In this document: piece after piece, positions 40,201 through 52,200 of the stretch
Position numbering within the stretch: the stretch's first letter is position 1
Layout of the letters: every line of letters begins with the position of its first letter
NCBI GenBank assembly: GCA_037013685.1
Contig: CM072897.1
Span: forward strand, 17,778,643-17,842,642
DNA length: 64,000 nt
Source of the DNA: Acridotheres tristis
Taxonomy: Eukaryota; Chordata; Aves; Passeriformes; Sturnidae
Reading direction: 5' to 3'
Program-made: the position numbers and the translations under genes
Notes under the pieces: generated by a model
The model's database searches: none
What the model was told of the DNA's origin: nothing
The model's input: the letters and a program-made list of their open reading frames with translations, nothing else

Positions 40201-43200
40201 TCCCTTTAAACCATGGCATTTAAACACCAGGAGATGCAGAGCGAGCTGGGACAACGGTTCAAAGGGAGCTCTCGGGTGTATTTCTCCAAACAAACCAGGA
40301 GAGACAAGAAAGGCAAAGACAAAAGGGAAAGCAGAGGGGCATAAAAGTGAATCTGTAGGAGCTACAAGTGGGAGAAAACCTCTACAAGGTCCTTGCAGAG
40401 ACTCCCCAGCCTAATGAAATCACCAGGTGTTGTCCTATGGCTTTTGCAGGCACCTTTTCAGTGAGGCCTTTGTGTCATACAGGCTTTATTTAATTCAGCA
40501 AAGCAATTAGTCAGGACTACCAACATACTAATTGATTCCAGTGAAGTCAATGAAAGCAAATTGCTTACACTGTTTACATCTTTTGCTGAACTAAAAGCAA
40601 GGTGGATGTTGAGAGAGGGGACGGGAAATCAATAGCACAGAAAATGGCAGTGCAAGAGCAGGCAAAGCTGAGGCTTTGATGGGAGCAGCCAGGCACTTGA
40701 GCACACAGATAATGCAGGCAGGATGCTCTTACTGCACGGGACATAATGCTGAAATGGTGTGGGGCAGTGGGAGCACTGAAAGCTGCAGAAATACACTGAA
40801 GATGAATTTTAGCCTGCTGCAAGTTTCACCACCTAGGTGACTGAATGTATCCATAAGAGGCCAGACAAAAGCAAAGTTACAAAGGAAGTGACCAATGTGA
40901 ACAGAACTTAATTTGCTTTTACAGGATAACCACTGTTAGAAAAGCAAGAGCTCTTTGATGTAAGAGAAAGCTACAACTGTTTCACCTGGAGACTAAATAA
41001 AGCCCCAAGTGCAATGAAGCTGCCACACAATCTGAGGAAGAACTTCATGTTTTTTCATTTTTGTATCTTCATTCATAGCAAAACTATTTCCTTTGTGTGA
41101 TTCACATCACATCAATTTGTGTTGAATTCACAAATGAATTCACCTTCCTGATGGTCTAATCCCAGCTGTCAGCTCCTGCACCAGACATGCTGGAATTAAG
41201 CACAATAAGCACTTAATGCCAAACCAGTGGGACATTGCTCCAACACGAAGTCTGCTTTTACCTCTGAAAATGTCTCTAAAATTACAGAATTCATAGACAC
41301 TACAGCAAAGAGAAAATCCTTAGAATACATCAGCTTCTTTTTATTTCTGGCAAGATCAACTCCTACCACCCACCTAGCCCAGAGGAATCAGTATCCATGA
41401 CCATTATGAAGTTTTTCACTTTTTGCTCAGTCAAATCAACCAAGAAAAATCCTTACTGTGTGAAGAGAAATTATATAATCGTTTACCTAAATCTGAGGTA
41501 CCAATATGGACAAAACTGAAGTACTTCAAATCCTGTGATTTCTCAAGTAATAGTAAAGAAAGTCTATGATCAGATTAGAATTTTATAAAAGCTCTCTTTC
41601 CAAGCAGCTACCTAATATACTGAACAGGCTGAACACAAAACGAGTCAAAGATCAAGAGTAAGTTATCTGAGGTGTCAAGTGCACAAGGTTAAAGGTGAAA
41701 TTTTATTAGGTCAAAGGTGATATAAATAAAATCTTTTATGTCAAAAAAGAAGGGTCACAGACAAGACATATATAATCTAAAGACATCACAGATGACAAGT
41801 AATAACTTTAAGTAGCACAAGTGTGTTCTCACTAGAGTTACCTTCATTGACTGAAAAATTGAAAATAGTGATAAATAAGTAACTATGACTATTACAAAGC
41901 TTCCCTGGGTGCACTTCTGCATAATACTTGGGAATTTTTTTCACAAGTATTTCAAAACTCGAGACATTACTGAATGCTTCAGTTGTGAGGTTGGCATTAA
42001 CTCTGCATGCTGAATAAAGGGATCCACAAAGCAGATTGCTCTGGTTAGTAAAACTGCTTTCCTACTTTACAGTGCCCACATCTACAATGTGTCTTACTAC
42101 TGCTCTTTGAAAAAAAAAAAAAAAAAAAAAAGAAGCAATAAAAAGCAGAGAAAGCCTCAGACCTAGGAAATTTCAGGTTATGATAACATAGTTCAGAATT
42201 TTACACTTGGACTAACTGAAATATAGCCATAAATAATATATAAAATACCTAACAATGGAAGCATCCATACATTGCCAGTGTGCCAAATACTGTGCACCAC
42301 TTTGATTAAGGATATGGGAATCTGCTATAGTAACTCTCAAGCTGTTCATTCAGTTAAAATTGTTATCTCCTTGATCTCCTCCACTAAGCATTATTCAAGA
42401 AATACATACATTTAACCTTCATCTAGGTCTTATGTTCTCATCAAAATGTTTTGCTGAGAAGCCCTGGATTTAGGCACAAAAATCAGGATCTTTGTGCCCT
42501 CTAGTGGAACTTCTCTTTCAGCAGCTGGGTGCAAACGCTGCTGAAACCAGTTCCACGTTCCCATTTGCCAAGAACTGGAATTGTTCAGCTATCAGATTAG
42601 ATGTGGAGAGCCTGTAATGCCCAGCCACCAAGAAATCCAGTTCACAATTTTCCTCCAGACTCCTCTGAGCCAGCTGCTCAGCAAGACCCACACTTCAGTC
42701 ACCAGTGTACCAGTAAAGGCCAGAGAGATCCAAGAAAATGTCAATCAGTACCTGGGAGTGCCCACAACAGGACAGATTCTGGGAAATCTCACAGCTGCTA
42801 TTTCCAGGCAAACAGGTGCAGTATGGAGATTTCTCACATGGTAAGCCTGGCACCTAAAATGCAAATCCAAAACCACACAACTCCCACTAACCACTGTCCA
42901 AAAGGAAAAAAGAAACTGAGAAACCAGTTTATGTAGTTTCATTACATCTGAGAAGGGGCAGAAAGGTGCAGCTCCACAAACATTTCTTCCTCCAGACTAC
43001 TGTGCCTCTCCAGTTATCTTTTTCCTGCTTTTCTAGTGATAACCACCTCTGTGGATTTCAGTACTTCAGAGACCTAGCCCTCCAAAGTTTAAAAAGGAAA
43101 ACATGTTACAACCAGATATAAGGAGCTGAAAACAAAGAGAATATTTCAGTAAATAAAAATAGTAAAAGAACTATGAAGGAAAGTAAAATAATCAGAACTA

Positions 43201-46200
43201 CTGGACAATGTCATCTGAATCAGCTTGGTTGGAAACAGATTTCCAAACACAATTAAGTTCAATCTGAATCAGTGCTGAAGAACTGACTTGCACACTATTT
43301 CCTCCTAACACCTGACAGATATAATACAGGGCCATTCATGGATTTTTTTGGATGGGGCAGAACCCAAATTCTCATGGAAAAGGCCTTGATTTAATACTGT
43401 AGTTGAATTCTGGCAGCAGCAGAAAAAATTAGATGAGACATTAAGAGAGTAGCCTCTTGGTATAGTAAAAAATGTCCTCTGCTTCCTCAAAATCACCCTA
43501 AATGCCAACTCTTCTAAAGAAGCTACTGAAAAAACATTATTCTTCTTAGCAATATTAATACCCAAATGTTTCAAATCTTACAGTTTTCAGCATTATGGAC
43601 CTTGATGCACAGGACAGCACATCTGCTCACCTAAAAAGGACCAAGGGATTTGAAGCAACAAGAAGAAACAAAGAAGCTAGCAGGATGGGGACAATTGTAT
43701 AAGATTTTTAATATGAAAAGATAAATGCAGTGACATGAAAAATGCCTTAGATTAACAGAAAAGCAATTAGTCACATTTTATAAAAAATAACTTCAAATGG
43801 CAATTGCCTGCAGTACGTGAATGCACTGTTCCTTTCATTGGTAGTCTCTGTGATTCCCATGCTAACAGCAACAGTCTTGTTCAACTCCTTTTTCAAGACT
43901 TTCATAGGCACCTGAATGGCATTTAAAACCAGAAGTAATATAGAAGAATTCTACAAAACTTACCACTTCTTCATCTGAAAGCTCTCGTCCTTGTATACTA
44001 CTGTTTTCTCGCACAGCTTGCTGGTGTTTTTTCCCTTTAATGTGGCTGAAAAGATACACTTCTGATGAAATCTGTAATGACAACAGCTTCATAGTTATTT
44101 TTCCTTTGCAAATTCCATCATGGATAAATAACAGTTCTTTAACCGTAATATAAAATATGCCAATTTGTCAGGGGCATGTTCAGAAATTCAAGCACAGTAA
44201 TAAAACCTAATTTACATAAACATCTTTTATGCAGGACTTAACAATAAATTACAGAATGATTTGCTAGCCAGCAGTGGAATAATAGATTAAAATGTTAGGC
44301 TCTCCTCTCATTTTCACTCCAATCTAATTTCATATATTGGAGTTCCATTCTGAAATGCATGATCAGAGAGTACATAAGACTCCAGTCTGCTGAGCCCGAG
44401 GTTCTGCTCCAGCACTGCCCGAGGTGATCCCATGCAATCTTGCTTAATGCAGCAATTAAAGAGAAATAATGCTCAGTGGCACATAAGGCTCCAGTCATGC
44501 AGAGTCTCTGCAAAGCAGTGAACACAGTTATCAGTACGAGATCTCTCAGCTCTGGCCCAGGGGCTGTGGCTTCTCTCCCCCACCATTCCTGGGACAGGGA
44601 GGGCAGGCACAGGCAGAGAGACCCTGCTGAGGCTGGGCCTCTGCCAAGCAATGTCCTTGGCTCCCAACAGCTACCAAAAAATCAAACACCAAGGGAAGAG
44701 AGGAGACAAAGAGAACACTCCTTTTCCTGTCCAACACTTCTAAGCGTCCAACCAAACTCAATCCGAGAACTTCTTGAGCTTGATGTGGTTTCTCTGTGAA
44801 CTTCAGTCCAACAACCCTTAACCAACCAGCCCCTGAACTCACAGTAAATTCAAATATCTACAGCATCTTACAACAAGGTGTTCCCAGCTCAGCTGCCTGC
44901 TGTGTAAAGGACCACATTCTTTACTTTGCTTTAAATCTATTTTTTAACTACCTTCTTCCACCTGATGCTCCCGAGTTCTCGCTTCTCTCAGCAGAGACAG
45001 CCAATAACTGAGCACTGCCCACAGTCTCCATGCTACCCACAACTCTCCAGCTCTTTCACATCTACGTGCACTTTTTACAAAAGCAGAGCAGGGATACAGT
45101 AAATGTGCAAGTGAATGAAGCAGAACTTGCAGCTTCATGGCTTGGGTTGGTCTTGCAACTCGAGCAGTCTCTGCCCAACTCACCGTGACATTGCACAACG
45201 AGCACTGCTTCTTCCGCTCATAGGGGGTGAGCTTTGGTGCATAGTCAGTGTTAGCATGTCTTCCACTACTCAGCTCTGCTGCTTTCTCTTTTCTCTGCTC
45301 AATTTGTTCCATGTGCCTTCTAATACTTTCATCATGCTGGATGGAAAACAAGCAAAGCAAGGAAGACAAAACACATTGAACGACAGCAAATGCAATTGAA
45401 CTGTGCAAAGAAATATTGACATATTTTTCAACTAATGTATCCTTTTATACCTTCAGCTGAATCTTCTTCTGCAGTTCTTCCATGGCTTCTTGCTGAGCTG
45501 CAGTAAGAGCTGCCAACCTCTCTTCTCGATCTCTAACCAAAAGATAATAAGTACAGGGAGAATTTGTATCAATGTAAAGCATGAATAATACCAACACATT
45601 TATGTTTGGAATGCAGAACAAGAAAACCCAAAAATGAAGGCTGTTCAATAAAAAAAGAAAAGCAACAAAAAGCAACTCAGATAACAGAGAATGCAGATAT
45701 TTTAATTTGAATGACTTGACAAAGAGACACTTGAACCTTTGTAGCAGAACGTGGATCACACCTCAGTCCCAATCAGAGCACTGACAGTCAAGAAGATGCC
45801 ACAAAAGAGTGATGATGTGAAACTCTGTCACCATTTGCATTCCTCAGCCAAGGGCTGCAGTCAGTGAACCAATGGGGAGGAGTAGACAACAAATCAAAAA
45901 AATCCCCTTGCAGCACGGAGGGCAGTGCTCTATAAAATGTTCATTGGTACAAATTTAAATAATGAAACCTCCAGATAAAACTGACCAACAGCATCACCTT
46001 GTTGAAGAGATTTAGGTTTTTTTCAGAGGAAAGAACAAGGGGTGTAACTTGACTTGTAACCACGAGCATAAAACCCACAGAAAAGAAACCTACAGGTAAG
46101 AGTTTCATCAAGAACAACTTCCTAGAGATCAGTAAGTCAAGGGAGCAATTCAATCCTGAAGGGGAAGGAAGTCAGCTACTCATGCTGTTTATACAAACAA

Positions 46201-49200
46201 AACTTGCACAATGTGATGGGAGAGAAGGCTGGCAGCTCTGAAGTGCCAAAGAAATAATGAAGGCTCTGGGTAAAACTAAGCTATGAAGGAGTCAATCAAA
46301 GTCATCAGCTTTTCAAAAAGCGTTGCAAAATTAAAGGAGCCCAAGTGACAAAACTAGAGAGCCTGGCATAGGACTATTACCTAAACTGTAATGGATTTCA
46401 TCACATGTAGATTCCTGTTTGTTTAGGTTTTTAAACAGAAATCGGATAGAAAAAACCAAAATCAGTTCCATAAATGTAGCAGGCTCAGATAAAGTAACAT
46501 TTTTAAAACAAAAAGTGACAGAAAATATAAAAGTGGATAGGAAAGAAGACAGCAGAGGAAGTAAACCAAATTAAAAACACTAATTGTTTTTTCAGAAAGA
46601 AAAAACGAACTCTTCCAATCACTGTGGGCATGGGAGGGGTGAGGAGGAGATTATAGATGAGAAGCATTAGGCATTTTATGAGTTATTGTCCCTGAGGTAT
46701 GGAAAGGAAAACTGAACTACAAGCTCATTTAGCTGTTTCTTTCAGCTTGCTATTTTACATATTTGTTGAATGTTACAAACTACAACAGATTATTACCATT
46801 TCATACTTTGGGTTAATAATGTTTTGTCTTTGAAACAAAATTCTCAGGTTTCCATTTATAGAGCATCAATACAACTCCTGCACAAGCCTTTCTGAAAAGC
46901 ATTCTTTTTCCATGGTTAGGGTGCTTTATACAGTTTGATGATTTCTACTGACAAGAATAACATTTTCTGTATTGTGGATTTCAACTCCAGAATATAAAAT
47001 ACTTTAAAATTACAACTAAAAATTTACTGGGAACAAATTAAGGGCAGAGGGGCTTTTAAAGTAAATTTTATGTACATTATTCCATTCATACAGATGTTGT
47101 AATCACCAACAGATGCACACAGTAAAGCTTATACTGAAGAAACTTTAAGCAGGTACTGCAAAAATTGCTCATTCCAGCCAGTATTAAATCTTCAGGGTAC
47201 AAGCCAAATCCTAGCAGCAGGAAAAAGCCCAACAAAACACTAAATGATACCCCCCAATGTTCCACCAAAACACACTGCAATCCAGGACAAGGGACAGGAC
47301 AGCCAGGGTCCTGTCAGGCTCATCCCCCCCTGAGGACACAGAGTCCTCCCCTCACTGTGCTATGTTAGAGAAACCTCAGAAGTGTTATTAGGGACATGTA
47401 ATGACCCTGACACAACAGAATCACCACACACATTCTTTCCTACTCTTTCTCAGAATTATCAATTAAAAAAAAAAAAAGGAAAAGAGAAAAGAAAAAAGAA
47501 AAAATCTCTCATGTAATCAACATCTGGCAAAGGGGAAAAAAGGAAAACCAAGTGCAAGCACGGTACTGCAATATCAAGTACAAAGGGTTTGAAAATGGAG
47601 TGTTAGAGCAACAAACACAGAGGAGATTTGCTGACACACAATAGCAACAGAAGGCAAATGGAAACTGCTTCTCCTCACAAGTCATAAGGAAATGAATGGG
47701 GTTCAACAAAGGGATGGGGCAGATTTAACTCTGATTAAACTCAAAGAGCAAGGAAATATATGCTTGGAGATTTTCAACAGGATCTAACTGTAGAAGGTCT
47801 TAGAAGACAAGTAGGGCAATTATTGGCTATTTGCTTACTTTGAGGCTTTCCTCAAGTTTCAGAAAGATGTAGAAGCCTTACACATGCAGGGTCTATCTTC
47901 CCAAAACAGCATAACCAAATCCTCCATTAGTCCTAATCTTCCTCGAGTACTTCCAAATGAGAATAACATACTGAAGGATCCCTTCCAGCTCACTCTCTCC
48001 TTGAGATTTTGGCTCAATACACTGAGGAAAGGTTCATGAAGCCCCAGGAAAGGCTACAGATCCTGCCCAGAATTCATTACACATCTAATGGAAAGCTGAA
48101 TCCATGATGTCACTCAGGACTTCAGAAGATGAAAGGTGATCAATACATTTCTGAATATTTTGCTTAAGGAAAAACATCCTCTTCATGACAATTTTGAAGA
48201 AAACAAGCCATGACATTAAAAACATATCCAGAACCATTAGTAAATACCCATCACAGGAAAAGACTCCTAATTTTTACCAAGGTTTTAAGGAATGCTTGTG
48301 GCAAGGGAACTGCAGGAAAAGAAGGAGAAATAGGAGGTAAACACAAAGAGAATTTGGTAAATTAAACAAGCAGAATGTATCAGACTGAAAAGTAAACCTG
48401 CCTCACACACCAACATTCATCCTCTCTGCACCTCATGTTTGGCTCAAAAGGAAGAGAGAGAAGAGTCCATGTGAAGTCCTCATGACTTTTAATTATGGGC
48501 AAAACTATAAACCAAGAAGTTCACATGCAGCAGAATTAATGAAGCCTGATTTCCTGGCTGTGTGCTTCACAAATGTAATCTTTGGTGTCTACAACAATGT
48601 GAAATCAAATTGATGCCAGTAAGTCCCAAAGTTTCTGGAGAGTGGAGGAAATGGAGAACATTGGTACATTAATCTTGTTGCCTTTGAAAACTAAAGTGAA
48701 ATATGAAAAAGGCAAATTATTACAAGGTCTTGTCTGCAATGAAATTAAGATGAATATAATAAAATACAACTTACATTATGCATTTATGTAAGGAATACAA
48801 AAACAGACTACAGAATTTCTGGTGACTCACCTGATTTCTCCTTTCAAGCCATTCATCAAGAACCCTTACTCATGACAAGCAGGAAGGTACTGCTGCTACA
48901 GACAAGGTGCAGTTTGCTGGGGAGGAGAACAGTGAAGGGAACCAAAGAAATGACTGCAAAGTTACCTGGCCCTCTCCCGTGCTGCATCTTCTCGTGCTTT
49001 TTCCTTCTCTTGCCTCTGCTGTTCAATCCTTGCCTCCTGCTCCTTCCTCTTCATCAGCAGCTCCTCCACCCGGGCCTGCCGCTCGGCTTCCAGGGCTCTC
49101 TTGCGCTCCTAGCCGGGGAAAAGCCAATTCTCACTGCTCTTTTCCAATGGAGCTCACAGGAATTAAGAGAAACTGCTTGAACACGTGCAGAGCCAAGAAG

Positions 49201-52200
49201 AAACCCCGAGCTGCACTGCAGTGTGCAGGTCCAGAGCCCTCATACCTGCACTGCCTCGTCCCGTGCCTGTTTCTCCTCCTGCCTCCGCTGGCGCTCCTCC
49301 TGCAGCTCATTCAAGCGCTGCTCGTACTCCTTGAGCTTGTTCAGCACGTCGTGGCGTTTGTTCTGAGCTTCCAAGGTGTTTATAAAAGCTATTTCATTGA
49401 CCTGAACACAATCAGAAAGCATAAGAAAAGACCCAAGAAGCTGAAATAGGTTTCACCTTAGGGAATTGCATCCATTTGTAAATAATCCACTTGATAATTA
49501 AACTGGCGGGACATTCCTCCAGAATGTTTGGAAAACCACCCACTTGAGAATAAGTCGTTAGGTTTTGTAATGATTTTTTATTGTTTTGTTTGTTTTAAAC
49601 AAGACAGCCCACGGAATATAAAAAGAAAATTTCAATTGCAACAGAAAAACAAGAAACTTTGAGTAAAATGCAGAAAAATTTTCTCAATTCTATCAGCATT
49701 GAGATTTCATCAGTCTATTCTCTCAGCCACAAAATGTGTAATGTTAAAACCCAGATGGCTGAATCAGTAAAATACACAAGTGCTAATAGAATCTAACAGG
49801 GCTTTTGAACTAACTTTAAATACATGTGTACTTACTGATCAAAAAAGTGAAAGTATACATAGCATGAATAAGAAAAAACCAAACAGGCTCATGTGTAATA
49901 TTTCTTATCCCTATAGCCTGCTTCATGAACATGTGCTATTTTTTTCAACCACAGGACAGTGCAATATATAAGAACAAAAAAATAATAAGAAAATGTTAGC
50001 TTGAAAGAACTTTAATGCATACACTAAATAAAACAGGTAAAGAGAACACATATGGACAGACTAAAACAGATCATGAAAAAGGGAGGTAGGATCATGTTTG
50101 TAACTTTGTTCACTGACTACAATCCATCTACAGAATGGATTTTACAGGTCAGTAAACAAGCAAGCACTGGGAATTTAGATAACCAACTGGGCAGCAACAG
50201 TTACCATGGTCTGCAGTTATCCTACCCATCAGCTATTTCTCTAAAGCCTTCTGGCCCAATTAACCTTGATTTCCAGGACACAAGGACCTCATGAGGCAGC
50301 AGATCCCACACACTTAAACACACACAATATTTGAAACATCTGTTTATCTGCAGAACTATGGCGAGTGTAATCTAGTTAATATAATTACAGAAGTCACACT
50401 GGTGTAGTGGAATAGTAATCAATGTATAGCAGACTGAATTAGGCAGTCTAGAAATCCTTTTAATCCAAGAGAGAAACAGCAACTAAGGAAAAAAGCACAA
50501 TCAGTTTTGTTGTGCTTATCTTGAAACACAAATGAACAGCTGCATCCATCCCAGCTGAGATACATGCTCATCATAGAATGGAACAGTTTTGAGGGGATGC
50601 ATGTATCTTCACTTGGGAAAAGCAGCCTTTAAAATAAAATACTTCATTGCTTTTATGCTGGTTTTGCCTGGGATAGAGTTAACTCTCCTGTAGTAGCTAG
50701 GATTGTGCTGGAAATGCTGCTGACAACACAGGGATGTTTAGTTACTGTTGAGCAGGGCTTGCACAGCATCAAAGCCAAGGACCAAAGGGATACTCCAGAC
50801 CACAGCACATCAAAACTGGGGGAGGTTGGTGTGGGGCCTCTGCTCAGGGACTAGCAATTGCTTCCTTTTGCACCACATGTCTTTCTTTATCATTTATCTT
50901 TCTTTTTGTTATTTTCCTTTTTCTTAGAACTGATTTTTCCCCACCCAGGTATTACACTGATTCTTTATCAACCCATGAGATTTCTGACCTTTACACTTCT
51001 GATTCTCCCCCCCATCCCATGGGACAGGAGGCAGAATAAGTGTGTGGTTGTGTGGTGCTTAGTTGCTGACTGGGGTTAAACCATTTATATCAAAGTAGTA
51101 TGAATGAAGCAAACCAAAAAGCTTCCATCTAGTGATTGCCTTATGGAATTCTGTATTAAGTCAGAAGTGCACTAAACATACTTAATTCAGAATAACTGCT
51201 AACTGCAGGTCTCTGTCTATTCCCAGCTGCTCAACAGCATTAGTGGTACAAAACACAGCAACACAACTACTGTTTAAGGACACACAATGCTGCATCTGGA
51301 ATGGCCTTTTAACAAAGAAGAAGAAAAATGAGCTGGAAAAGCAGAACTGATCATGAGATCTTCTAGTCCTTCCAGGAGGACTAGGAATCACCAAAAATGC
51401 TGCCACCCTCTGTGAGGAACAAAAGCAGCAAGGTAACAATCAACTCTTTATTTCAACCCATCTTTTCTTCCACACCAACCCACCATGATATCTAGAAACA
51501 GCTAATTAATTTTAAGTCATATTAGAAAAGAGTGCATCATTTAGACATCAGCATCTATCTGCTTCATGGCTCACATGTGCTCGTATCTAACCCACACTGT
51601 CTTTCACAAACAACTCAGGAGCACTCTGAGGTACAACATTTATAAAAGCACAGCTATTAAATAGTTCCTCTTGAAAAAATCTCTTACCTTGGCTTCTTCC
51701 TCTTGTGCTTTTTTCACAATTGCTTGTAGCTGCACTTCACGTTTGAATTCTGCATGGAGTAACTTCTCCTCCATCATCCTGCGCCTTTGGTCTAACAATT
51801 CTTCTTTCCATTTCCTCACATCTTTCTCCTACACAGAATGAGTCCATTCCTTACTAACACAGCATCTGACAACAGGGCCCAAGTTTTTCTCAGGATTTTC
51901 TAATCCTTGAAGCTTTCTTCATGGCAACAAAGTATTTTCATGCCCTACACAAAGCCTGTCTTAAGTTTAACAGCTTCAATGGTGACTTTACCAGTTCTGT
52001 TGGATACAAGCTATACATTTCTACTCTTGTCATACCTTCTCTGAATCTGAGATTGTCTCCTATAAAACAGTCAAGAAGTTCACGATTTAAAATAATGTCT
52101 TCTTTAATTGCTGTGATGCACAAGTCAGCTGTGAAAACTATGTAAACTCAGACAACTTCATTTCACCACTAGTTTGAATCTCTACTATGTGGGAAAAAAT

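Larger units (their letters stand above)
31346..43963 (-). other. SCAPER: Intron M-N, 12.6 kb
   Basis: A large AT-rich intron with donor GTAAGT and acceptor TACTTTCTACAG. It holds a CR1 3' end (38880-39022), a run of 22 A (42110-42131) and a perfect CTCF-core match (42496-42507). A stretch near 38413-38450 (GGCTGAAAGGACCACAGGGA) may be another CR1 remnant in reverse orientation. Patches at 36170-36430 and 39600-39780 are GC-richer than their surroundings, without a recognised family. The many short open frames have no homology or splice support. Confidence 0.8.

Noticed and set aside
44944..45408. A single 154-codon minus-strand frame taken as one exon
   Set aside because: Only the part from HDESIRRH to CNVT is coding. 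Before it lies the acceptor CCATCCAG and after it the donor GTGAGT. The rest is intron read-through.
48872..49449. 180-codon plus-strand frame with a Leu-rich, membrane-like appearance
   Set aside because: It is the antisense of SCAPER exons I and J. The complement of Glu/Lys/Arg-rich coiled-coil codons reads as Leu/Phe/Ser-rich sequence.
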